NCBI RefSeq assembly: GCF_000308535.1
Contig: NZ_BAFW01000199.1
Location: 42,119-106,118 of the forward strand
From: Nocardia cerradoensis NBRC 101014
Lineage (GTDB): Bacteria; Actinomycetota; Actinomycetes; Mycobacteriales; Mycobacteriaceae
Length of the DNA stretch: 64,000 nucleotides
Reading direction: 5' to 3'
The notes below the pieces were generated by a model. The model was not told where the DNA came from. It searched no databases and saw only the letters and a list, made by a program, of their open reading frames with translations. Positions 20,203 through 27,519 of this stretch are shown here, piece by piece; the stretch's first letter is position 1, and each line of letters starts with the position of its first letter. The position numbers were made by a program, and so were the translations under genes.

Positions 20203-21003
20203 TTACCGCCCGCGGATCTCGTAGAGCAGGGTGCGGCCGTCACGGACGACCGTACGCACGGACTGCAGGTAGGTCGTGTGACCGCCGTCGGGCCGGTGCT
20301 CCTCGATATCCACATCGAACAGATCCGGCTCGCGCGTGGTGATGTGAACGCAGTAGGTGGTCCCGGGCGGGATCACCGTGTCGATCGCCTGTTGCAGACC
20401 GGCCGCGGCGGCGACGTTGACGGTGTCCGGGGCGACGAACGCCTGGGCCCGCTCACCGCTGCGCTCGGTGTAATACGAATACTCGAATCCCAGAATGGAA
20501 TTCGGCCCGTCGGTGACGCCGCCGGCACCGTTGCCCACGACGATCCCGTCGTGCGACTCGGCCGGGCACGCCGGAGTCGGCGGCGCGGGGGCCGGGGCGG
20601 ATGTTTCGGCGGACCCGGCCGGGGCCGGGGTCGTTGCGGTCGCCACGGCGGCGGCGGTACCCGGTTCCTTGCGCGCGACCGTCACCGCCAGGGCGATTCC
20701 GCCGCCGGCCAGCGCGAGCACGACGACGGCGGCCGCGGCGGCGATCCACCACTTGCGCCGACGAGGCCGGCGCGGCGGCCGGGTGGTCGGACCCAGTGCG
20801 AGCTGAATGGCATCGGGATCGATCGCCCATTCCGGCGACTCCGGCGCCCGCCGGACTATTCGCGGTGGCGATGCCGCGGGACGCGAATCGCGCAGCGGGG
20901 GCGGCTGCGGCGGTCGGGGCGGCGTGAACCAATCGGCCGAGCCGACCGGCGGGCCGAACGGTTGCGGCACGGGTCCGGGCGGCCGGTTGGAGTCAGAACT
21001 CAT
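20203..21003 (-). CDS. Hypothetical single-pass membrane protein with exported domain
   Basis: The protein is 266 residues from ATG 21003, preceded by GAGGGATG. It has a Pro-rich cytoplasmic part of ~95 residues, a basic patch (RPPRRPRRRKWW), one transmembrane helix (about 104-127), an Ala/Pro-rich linker and a C-terminal exported domain of ~110 residues with two Cys. The layout is common in mycobacterial and nocardial envelope proteins. I do not recognise the domain. It lies 79 bp upstream of the oxidoreductase gene on the same strand; a functional link is not evident. Confidence 0.65.
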   Translation of the reverse strand: MSSDSNRPPGPVPQPFGPPVGSADWFTPPRPPQPPPLRDSRPAASPPRIVRRAPESPEWAIDPDAIQLALGPTTRPPRRPRRRKWWIAAAAAVVVLALAGGGIALAVTVARKEPGTAAAVATATTPAPAGSAETSAPAPAPPTPACPAESHDGIVVGNGAGGVTDGPNSILGFEYSYYTERSGERAQAFVAPDTVNVAAAAGLQQAIDTVIPPGTTYCVHITTREPDLFDVDIEEHRPDGGHTTYLQSVRTVVRDGRTLLYEIRGR

Positions 21004-21402
21004 CACATCCCTCACGCCCGCTGCTGTCCCGCGGGGAAGACGATGCCAGTACTTGTCCGGCCGCACAACCGGAAGCCGCTCCCAGCACTGGGAGGTACTC
21101 CTTGCCATTCACGCGCAGCCTTGGCTACAGGCAGCCATCGGAGGCGCTCGCGGCAATCATGCGGAGAACGTATCAGCCAGAAGCAAAGTGATGCATAACA
21201 GCTATTACTATCTGGAATCGATGCTTCGCTGTCGCCGGGCCGCGTAACCACTGAGAACCGCCCCCGCCCGCTCGCTCGGGAATTTCTTACATTCATGGCG
21301 GCAGATTTCTGCGTTTTTCGACGGTCGCCCATTTCCGCACCAGATCGGTCTACCGCCATGGCCGCATCGGTCACCGCGACTGTAGACTGCGCCGCAGAAA
21401 GA
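21004..21402. other. Intergenic region between divergent genes
   Basis: About 400 bp without a supportable gene lie between the membrane protein and the WS/DGAT gene. It must hold promoters for both, but I see no clear hexamer pair. Confidence 0.4.
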
Positions 21403-21441
21403 ATTGTGCGGACATATCATCTCCCGCTCGCACAATGTCCG
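21403..21441. promoter_or_regulatory. Interleaved inverted repeats upstream of WS/DGAT gene
   Basis: ATTGTGCG (21403-21410) is inverted as CGCACAAT (21429-21436), and CGGACAT (21409-21415) as ATGTCCG (21435-21441). The two dyads interlock with spacings of 18-19 bases. They end 13 bases before the start codon, so a bound regulator or an mRNA hairpin would block expression. Confidence 0.5.
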
Positions 21442-21454
21442 GTCAGGAGTAATC

Positions 21455-22912
21455 ATGACGACGACAACGGTCCGCGATGCGAGCAGCGTTCTCCACCTCA
21501 CTGCCGAACAGCTGACGCCGCGCGATGCGGTATTCGTCTACGACGAGTTCGAGCGGCATCCGTCGAATATCGTCGCCGCCTATGTCTTCGCCGGTGCGGC
21601 GGAACCGGAAGGCCGATCGGTGAGCCGGGCACAGGTGCGGGCCTGGATGCGGGAGCGGCTCGGTTACGCATCGCTGTTCCACCGCCGCTTGGAACGGGTA
21701 CCGGGCGATGTCGACCTGCCGTACTGGGTTCCCGATCCCGGCTTCGACATCGATCATCACGTGACGATCGAGGAACGCGCGTCGTGGTCCTGGAACGAGG
21801 TACGCGGCCGCCTGGCCGAGATCGCCGCGGCCCGGATGGATCTCACCCGGCCGCCGTGGGAACTGCACCTCTTCGACGGTGTGCGTGGATTTCCCGGCAC
21901 CGCCGATCCGGTGACGATCGTGGTGCTGAAGTTCCATCACAGCGTCGGCGACGGTGTGGCCACCCGCGAACTCGAGCGAAAACTGTTCGGCACCGCGGCT
22001 TCTCATCCACCGCTTCCCACGACCGATCGCCGCTGGTCGCAGCCGGGCGCGCTGGTGCGCGCCGCCGCCGTCACACCGTATCGGTTCACACGTTTCGTCT
22101 CCGGCGTGGCCCGCACGCGGGCGGCGGCACGCACGGTCGCAGCCAAGGCCGCGGAAAACCTGCTCCGCGAACCGATTCCACTGCGGCCCGCCACCCGCTT
22201 CAACCGCCGCATCGGCGCGACACCCGTCTTCGATCTGGTCACCCTGCCGCTCGCACAGGTCAGGGCGGCGAAAGCGGCCTCCGCCGAGCACATCACGGTC
22301 AACGACCTGCTGCTGACCGTCGTCTCGGGCGCGCTGTCGGCCTATCTCGCCGAGCAGGACGAAACGCCGTCCGCATCGCTCGGTGCGATGGTGCCGATCT
22401 CGATGCGCGGGCTCGCGCAGTGGAATTCGGCGAATCAGCTGTGCCAGATGTCGGTGGACCTGCACACCGATCTCGGCGATCCGCTGGAACGCCTGTACGC
22501 CATCCGGAACTCCGCGCGGGAGGAGAAGCAGCGCTGGGCCGACCCGGCGGTCATCGCCCGCGAGAGCCGTATGCAGACCTCACCCGCCTGGCTGTTGCGC
22601 CTGGCCGGATGGGCTCGCGCGCAGCGGGTTTTCGACGAGGTCGACGCGGTGCCGCTGTCCAACACCACCGTCAGCAATGTGCCTCCGGTCGCGGACCGTC
22701 TGGAATTTCTCGGCGCACCGGTGATCAGCGTCTTCGGTGTGCTCCCGATCATGGACGGCGACGGGCTGCGGCATCTGATCACGTCTCAGGGCGATCAGGT
22801 GGTGATCGCGGTCAGCTCCGATGCCGGCATGCTTCCGGACCCGGCGCGGTACGGCGAACTGCTGCTGCGCTCGTTCCGGGAGCTGAGTGAACGGCTCGCC
22901 CCACAGAGGTGA
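21455..22912 (+). CDS. WS/DGAT family wax ester synthase/diacylglycerol acyltransferase
   Basis: The 485-residue protein has the catalytic HHSVGDG motif (His161-His162, Asp166), the substrate-facing region DLPYWVPDPGFDIDHHV and the conserved MVPISMRG and NTTVSNVPPV motifs of the family. It joins acyl-CoA to diacylglycerol or a fatty alcohol, forming storage lipid; actinomycetes encode many copies. AGGAG precedes the ATG. It converges with the mycolyltransferase gene, 28 bp between stops. Confidence 0.9.
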   Translation: MTTTTVRDASSVLHLTAEQLTPRDAVFVYDEFERHPSNIVAAYVFAGAAEPEGRSVSRAQVRAWMRERLGYASLFHRRLERVPGDVDLPYWVPDPGFDIDHHVTIEERASWSWNEVRGRLAEIAAARMDLTRPPWELHLFDGVRGFPGTADPVTIVVLKFHHSVGDGVATRELERKLFGTAASHPPLPTTDRRWSQPGALVRAAAVTPYRFTRFVSGVARTRAAARTVAAKAAENLLREPIPLRPATRFNRRIGATPVFDLVTLPLAQVRAAKAASAEHITVNDLLLTVVSGALSAYLAEQDETPSASLGAMVPISMRGLAQWNSANQLCQMSVDLHTDLGDPLERLYAIRNSAREEKQRWADPAVIARESRMQTSPAWLLRLAGWARAQRVFDEVDAVPLSNTTVSNVPPVADRLEFLGAPVISVFGVLPIMDGDGLRHLITSQGDQVVIAVSSDAGMLPDPARYGELLLRSFRELSERLAPQR

Positions 22913-22940
22913 CGGACCGCGCGGCGGCGGGCGGAGCGGA

Positions 22941-23984
22941 TCAGTTCGCGCCGATCGCCGCCGCCATCATCGGCCAGGATTTGTGCAGGTCGTCCTGCCA
23001 ATAGCCCCACGAGTGGGTGCCCGCAGGATGGAAGTTGTAGGTGATGTGCGTGCGTCCGAGTTCCCGGGTGCGCTCGGCGAGTTTGGTCGTGCAGTAGTTC
23101 GCCGCCGATTCGATACCGCCGCCGAGCAGGACCTGATTGGCCAGCACCTCGGTGTTCGCGCGCACGCTCGGGTCGGCGAGACTGTCGTGCCGGCCGGGGA
23201 GTCCGCTCGCGCTGGAGATGTACATCGGAATCCGCGGCAGCCGGTCGGCGTGCAGATACGGGTCGTGCGCCTTCCAGCCCTCACCCCCGACCGGTCCCCA
23301 CATATTCGTTGCATCACCCTTGCCCAGGCTGATCACCAGGCTGACGAACGACTGGCCGAGCGGATCGCTGGTCATCGCGCAACCGCTGTATGCGGAGACG
23401 CTCCGATAGAGCGCCGGGGCCTCGATCGCCAGATCCAGCACCGAGGTACCGGCCATCGAGATGCCGGCCAGCGCGTTGGCGCCCGTGGCACCGAAGGCCG
23501 AATCGATCACGGGCGGAAGCTCGTCGGTGAGGAAGGTGGCCCACTTGTTCCGGCCGTTGTTCTTCAGTTTCTTCGCCAGGCCCGGGTCGTCGCGCTCCCA
23601 GTCGGTGTAGTAACTGAACGCGCCCTCCATCGGGATCACCACGTTGACGTGCTTGTCGGCGAAGAAGTCCGCGGCATCGGTCTGCGCCAGCCAGGTCGCG
23701 GCGTCCTCGCCACCGCCGGCGCCGTTGAGCAGATACAGCGTGGGCGCCGGAGTGCGAGAGTCCCTCGCGGGCAACACGTGCAGGGGGATATCGCGATCCA
23801 TCGCCGGCGAATGGACACTGATCTCGAGGACACGCCCGGGGCCCGGGGTTTCACCGACGATATGCGCCGCCGGGGCGGCCGAGCCGATCGGCGCGACCGA
23901 CGTCCACAGCAGGGCGGTCGCACCGAGATATGCCATCAGCCAGGCGATCCCGCGCACCGCGCCGGTCCTCTTACCGCTCGACAC
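22941..23984 (-). CDS. Ag85-type mycolyltransferase (esterase family)
   Basis: From GTG 23984 (AGAGGTGG upstream; GTG 23987 is equivalent) the protein is 347 residues with a Sec-type signal peptide (1 to ~37, ending APIGSAAPA). The catalytic triad of antigen 85/corynebacterial mycoloyltransferases is visible: Ser176 in GISMAGTS, Glu279 in NTEVLANQ, His324 in GTHSWGYWQDDL. Such enzymes move mycolate from trehalose monomycolate to trehalose, arabinogalactan or, in corynebacteria, to Ser of small membrane peptides. It is the third gene after two tiny peptide genes on the same strand, 70 bp downstream of the second, which suggests a protein substrate. Confidence 0.88.
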   Translation of the reverse strand: MSSGKRTGAVRGIAWLMAYLGATALLWTSVAPIGSAAPAAHIVGETPGPGRVLEISVHSPAMDRDIPLHVLPARDSRTPAPTLYLLNGAGGGEDAATWLAQTDAADFFADKHVNVVIPMEGAFSYYTDWERDDPGLAKKLKNNGRNKWATFLTDELPPVIDSAFGATGANALAGISMAGTSVLDLAIEAPALYRSVSAYSGCAMTSDPLGQSFVSLVISLGKGDATNMWGPVGGEGWKAHDPYLHADRLPRIPMYISSASGLPGRHDSLADPSVRANTEVLANQVLLGGGIESAANYCTTKLAERTRELGRTHITYNFHPAGTHSWGYWQDDLHKSWPMMAAAIGAN

Positions 23985-24007
23985 CACTACCACCTCTGCA
24001 CAGCACT

Positions 24008-24040
24008 GTGGGGGCGCACCCGATTCGAGTGAGCCCCCAC
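24008..24040 (-). terminator. Intercistronic hairpin before the mycolyltransferase gene
   Basis: GTGGGGGC (24008-24015) pairs with GCCCCCAC (24033-24040), and the stem can extend by three pairs after one mismatch. There is no T-run. It could be a partial terminator or RNA processing site that lowers enzyme expression relative to the peptides. Confidence 0.55.
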
Positions 24041-24054
24041 CATCGACGACTGGA

Positions 24055-24171
24055 TTATTTTCCGGCGGCCGGGGTGCCACCGCTGAGGGTGATGAGCGCA
24101 TTCACGATGGTGGTTCCGACCGAACCGGCGCTCTGTGTGCCCATTCCCAGAATATCGATGAGCGATCCCAT
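24055..24171 (-). CDS. Small amphipathic peptide A (38 aa), possible mycoloylated pore/envelope peptide
   Basis: This short gene reads MGSLIDILGMGTQ at its start and ends GTPAAGK; the middle is rich in Ser, Thr, Ile, Val and Gly. TTTAGGAGAAAAGT gives a near-ideal ribosome binding site for the ATG at 24171. There is no signal peptide, no Cys and almost no charge apart from Asp6 and the terminal Lys. It lies between peptide B and the mycolyltransferase on one strand. In size and composition it recalls PorA/PorH of Corynebacterium, leaderless peptides O-mycoloylated on Ser; this is inference from context, not clear sequence identity. Confidence 0.72.
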   Translation of the reverse strand: MGSLIDILGMGTQSAGSVGTTIVNALITLSGGTPAAGK

Positions 24172-24193
24172 ACTTTTCTCCTAAATATCCGTG

Positions 24194-24220
24194 CATCGAG
24201 TTGCCGCGCGCAACTCGATG
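24194..24220 (-). other. Hairpin between the two small peptide genes
   Basis: CATCGAGTTGC (24194-24204) pairs perfectly with GCAACTCGATG (24210-24220) around a five-base loop. It sits between the stop of peptide B (24242) and the ribosome binding site of peptide A. Without a T-run it is more likely an mRNA stabiliser or processing site than a full terminator. Confidence 0.7.
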
Positions 24221-24241
24221 AATACGAGCGGTTTCGTCGAA

Positions 24242-24355
24242 TTACTTGACGATGCTTCCGAGCGAACCGAGGAAGGTTTCCCACAGCCCGTCACCCGCAA
24301 CTGCGGAACCCAGGGCCGGAATCAACGCGGTAAGCAAGTCGCCCATCGAACCCAT
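24242..24355 (-). CDS. Small amphipathic peptide B (37 aa), possible mycoloylated pore/envelope peptide
   Basis: The peptide begins MGSMGDLLTALIPALG and ends SLGSIVK, with LWETFLG between. AAAGGAGA sits seven bases before the ATG at 24355. Hydrophobic residues recur every 3-4 positions (Leu8, Leu11/Ile12, Leu15, Val19; Leu24, Phe28, Leu32, Ile35), so two amphipathic helices separated by a Gly-rich turn are likely. There is no signal peptide. It shares the MGS start with peptide A and comes first in the predicted operon. Candidate acceptor Ser residues lie in LGSAVAG, LGS and LGSIV. Function as a pore subunit is inferred. Confidence 0.74.
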   Translation of the reverse strand: MGSMGDLLTALIPALGSAVAGDGLWETFLGSLGSIVK

Positions 24356-24420
24356 CGATGAATCTCCTTTGTGAGCGTGTTCAATCGCCTCTCAGTCGCC
24401 GGAATCACGCCTGAGAGTTA

Positions 24421-24483
24421 TCGGTCACGGCCGGTACCGGTTAGTGACCGAGGCAACATATCAAGCGTCCACTTTTCAAGCAA
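24421..24483 (-). promoter_or_regulatory. Predicted promoter and dyad for the peptide-mycolyltransferase operon
   Basis: On the minus strand TTGCTT (24483-24478) and TATGTT (24460-24455) are spaced by 17 bases, a plausible primary-sigma promoter. Just downstream lies a nested dyad: TCGGTCAC (24421-24428) with GTGACCGA (24444-24451), around the palindrome CCGGTACCGG (24431-24440). Start of transcription near 24447 would put the dyad at the beginning of the transcript, as an operator or 5' hairpin. Confidence 0.5.
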
Positions 24484-25113
24484 GCACCTCCTCTAAAACT
24501 CGAACCCGCTTCACTACCGCCGTGTAGCTATTTTCAGGCAACTTCCGGACGGAATCGGTTCCCTCGGACCGGACCGGAGTCCGCCACGTGTACCGCGCCC
24601 CGCTCGGCGAGTTGACTTGCTCGACAACACGTTTCACTTCCGATCGGAAGTTTCAGCTTTCGCGGAACCGGGTACAGGGTGATGCGCGCACGGCACCGCT
24701 CGACGGTCTCGACAGGTCTTCGAGACCCTTCGTTTTGCTAGGAAAATTTTTTTCGGAACTCGCCGGAGACCCGCCACACCCCGGGAATCGGGCTCACACC
24801 GCCGCTCGAGACCGGTGATCCCGGCCGCGCGGACGGTGTGCGATGATCTTGTCGAACGGCTCGGACGGTCGGCCGCTTCCTCGTCGCGACGACCGAAGTC
24901 GTTCTCTCCATTGGCTTTTCCTGGTCAACAGACCGAGTGCTGGTGCTCGACCCTCACCGATGCCTGCCCGGCCGACCGCTGTCCACAGCTGTGTCGTCGC
25001 CCTGGGTTTGCCACGCCGTTACGCCGTGTCGACTCGTCATGTCGCCGGCTGCCCCACGGCGCCGCATCGGCCGCACGTCGCATTGCGATCGAACGTCGAA
25101 AGGACTTTGGCAC
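24484..25113. other. 630-bp region upstream of P450 gene with one perfect palindrome
   Basis: No gene is supported; the open frames lack start sites and codon bias. ACTTCCGATCGGAAGT at 24636-24651 is a perfect 16-bp palindrome, suited to a dimeric regulator. A TTGACT hexamer lies at 24612-24617. The P450 gene begins about 460 bp downstream, so what the palindrome controls is unclear. Confidence 0.4.
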
Positions 25114-26373
25114 GTGACATATTCGGATTCGGCGCAGGCCGAGGACCCGATCCTCGAACTGACCGACGACTTCTACCAGGACCCGCACGCGGTCTACCGG
25201 GAGCTCCGGGCCCGCGGCCCGATCCATCGCATCCGGCTGGACGGGGTGCTGGGTTGGTTGGTAGTCGATCACGACGTCGCCAAACAGGCCTTCCTCGAGC
25301 CCGGCATCAGCAAGAGGATCGGGTCGCCGGAGGGGCAGGCCGTGCTCGCACAGAACGGTGCGGTCGACCAGTTCAACGGCGCGATCAACGACAACATGCT
25401 CTTCGCCGACCCGCCCCAGCACACCCGCCTGCGCAAGCTCGTGACCAAGGCCTTCGCCGGCCGTGCCATCCGCGAACTGGGCCCCCGCATCACCACCCTC
25501 GCGGACGAGCTGCTGGCGGAGATGGCCACCCGCGACCGGGTCGACCTGCTGGACGCCTTTGCCTTTCCCCTGCCGGTCGCGGTGATCTGCGAACTCCTCG
25601 GGGTCCCGGACGACGACAAGGACGATTTCCGCGCGTGGACGGCGGTGGTCGTCGACGACTCCGCGCCGATCGAGGAACGCACCACCGCGGGCGTCAACTT
25701 CTTCACCTATCTGACGAAGCTGATCGCCGCACGCACCGACAGTCCCGGTGACGATCTGCTCTCGGAACTGATCATCGCCAAGGAGGACGGCGACCGGCTC
25801 GACCAGAGCGAGCTGATCTCGATGCTGTTGCTGCTGCTGGCGGCCGGGCACGAAACCACGGTCAACCTGATCGGCAACGCGGTCTACGAGATGCTGCGCA
25901 ATCCGCGCATCACAGAGCGGCTGCGGGCCGAACCGGAAACCGTTCCGGCGTATGTCGAGGAGATTCTGCGCAGCCAGGGCCCGGTGCATCTGGCCACCGC
26001 GCGCTACACCACCCGGCCGATCGTGCTGGGCGGCCGGGAGATAGGAGCGGGGGAATTCATCATGATCTCGCTGGCCGCGGCCAACCGCGATCCGGACCGT
26101 TTCACGCGGCCGGACCTGGTCCACGTCGATCGTGCGGACAATCGGCACATCGCCTTCGGGCACGGCATCCACTTCTGCCTCGGCGCGGCGTTGGCCCGGA
26201 TGGAGGCGACCATCGCCGTCAACCGGCTGCTGGACCGGATCCCCGACCTCTGCCTGGACCCGGAGTTCGGGCCACCGATCTGGCGGAGGAGTCTGCTGAT
26301 TCGCGGGCTCGCGACGCTACCGGTGAGCATGGTGCCGGCGAACGAACCGGAACCGGAGTTCTCGGGAGTGTGA
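25114..26373 (+). CDS. Cytochrome P450
   Basis: The 419-residue protein starts at GTG 25114 after GAAAGGA. It has the I-helix AGHETT, the K-helix EEILR (ExxR) and the heme loop FGHGIHFCLGAALAR with Cys355 as iron ligand, plus TARYTTRP before the meander. It is a soluble class I bacterial P450 and needs a separate ferredoxin and reductase, none of which is adjacent. Substrate unknown; it resembles biosynthetic and xenobiotic CYPs (CYP105/107-like in layout). Confidence 0.9.
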   Translation: MTYSDSAQAEDPILELTDDFYQDPHAVYRELRARGPIHRIRLDGVLGWLVVDHDVAKQAFLEPGISKRIGSPEGQAVLAQNGAVDQFNGAINDNMLFADPPQHTRLRKLVTKAFAGRAIRELGPRITTLADELLAEMATRDRVDLLDAFAFPLPVAVICELLGVPDDDKDDFRAWTAVVVDDSAPIEERTTAGVNFFTYLTKLIAARTDSPGDDLLSELIIAKEDGDRLDQSELISMLLLLLAAGHETTVNLIGNAVYEMLRNPRITERLRAEPETVPAYVEEILRSQGPVHLATARYTTRPIVLGGREIGAGEFIMISLAAANRDPDRFTRPDLVHVDRADNRHIAFGHGIHFCLGAALARMEATIAVNRLLDRIPDLCLDPEFGPPIWRRSLLIRGLATLPVSMVPANEPEPEFSGV

Positions 26374-26386
26374 TCGACGACTGTCA

Positions 26387-26410
26387 CCGGGCGGCCGGTC
26401 GGCCGCCCGG
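26387..26410. terminator. Hairpin between convergent P450 and universal stress genes
   Basis: CCGGGCGGCC (26387-26396) pairs perfectly with GGCCGCCCGG (26401-26410) around GGTC. There is no T-run, as is usual for high-GC actinobacterial terminators. It fills the 45 bp between the two stop codons. Confidence 0.7.
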
Positions 26411-26418
26411 CCGACGGC

Positions 26419-27312
26419 TCACCGCCGGCGCACCACGATCACCGGGCATTCGGACGATTGCAACAGGGCGTGGCCGGTCGACCCGAGCAGCATGCCGGTG
26501 AATCCGCCCCGGCCGTGGCTGCCGATCACCACCAGCTGGGAATGTTCGGATTCGGCGAGCAGCGCCCGGGCCGGCCGATCGGCCCACACCACCGGCCGCA
26601 CATCGACATCGGGATACTGTTCCCGCCATCCGGCCAGACTCTCCGAGAGCGCGGCGCGCTCGGATTCGCGCAGCGTGTCCCAACCGGCCACCACGACCTC
26701 GGGCAGGCTGATATCGCTCCACGTGTGCACGGCGATCAGCGGCACCTTCCGCCGCGAGGCCTCGTCGAAGGCGACGCCGATCGCGGGTTCACTGTTCTCG
26801 GTGCCGTCGACGCCGACCACCACCGGCTTCGCCGCGGTCACCATGTCGGTCGCGGAATTCCCGGGAATCACCGCGACCGGGCAGTGCGCCCGCTGCACCA
26901 CCGCCGAACTCACCGAACCGAGCAGCACCCGCCGGACGGCGCCGCGCCCGCGACTGCCGACGACCAGGCGGTACGCCCGTTCCGACCGTGCGATCAGGGT
27001 CGGGATGATCGGGTCGAACACCAGCTCGGCATTGATCTCCAACGGCCCCTGCACCAACCCGGCGACCCGGCGCGCCTCGGCAACGATGCGCTCACCGTCC
27101 TCGCGCACCCAATCCGCGCCGCCCGTCCACATTTCGGAGCCGAAACCGGTCGGCAACGTGGCCGAGGTGACGATGTCCAGACGCCGCCCGTGCAGGACGG
27201 CGTCGACCGCGGCCCAGGCCACCGCCTGATAGGAGATCTCCGAGCCGTCGACGCCGACCACGATGGGCCGGTCGGGCTCGTCCGCGAGGTACGCATCGGC
27301 TGATTCGGTCAC
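26419..27312 (-). CDS. Universal stress protein with tandem Usp domains
   Basis: The 297-residue protein has two Usp domains (about 15-150 and 160-297). Each keeps the ATP-binding signature: VVGSRGRGAVRRVLLGSVSSAV and VVIGSHGRGG...LLGSTGHALL. Tandem ATP-binding Usps are part of the hypoxia/dormancy response in mycobacteria. GTG 27312 follows GGAG; GTG 27324 is the alternative. No DosR-type box was identified upstream. Confidence 0.88.
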   Translation of the reverse strand: MTESADAYLADEPDRPIVVGVDGSEISYQAVAWAAVDAVLHGRRLDIVTSATLPTGFGSEMWTGGADWVREDGERIVAEARRVAGLVQGPLEINAELVFDPIIPTLIARSERAYRLVVGSRGRGAVRRVLLGSVSSAVVQRAHCPVAVIPGNSATDMVTAAKPVVVGVDGTENSEPAIGVAFDEASRRKVPLIAVHTWSDISLPEVVVAGWDTLRESERAALSESLAGWREQYPDVDVRPVVWADRPARALLAESEHSQLVVIGSHGRGGFTGMLLGSTGHALLQSSECPVIVVRRR

Positions 27313-27519
27313 AGTCGGCTCCACTTCGTCTCGGCGAGCGGTCTCCACGTCGAGATTACCGTATCGCCACGTCAGCAATCTTCCAGCGCACAGAGTGGTG
27401 ATGCCGTGGACGGACGTCGCACCGGCTGGTTGCGCGGAGGTATCGATATGCAGACGAGTTGAGCCACAATGGTTCCAGCGCGATGGCCGCGCTCCACGCG
27501 GCCCCGTTATGTTGGATTC

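Noticed and set aside
18048..20342. A 764-codon open frame on the plus strand
   Set aside because: Antisense shadow of the molybdopterin oxidoreductase, typical of long high-GC frames; Arg/Gly/His-rich without domains.
24815..25117. A 100-codon frame before the P450
   Set aside because: No ribosome binding site, Cys/Arg-rich product and no codon bias; treated as non-coding.
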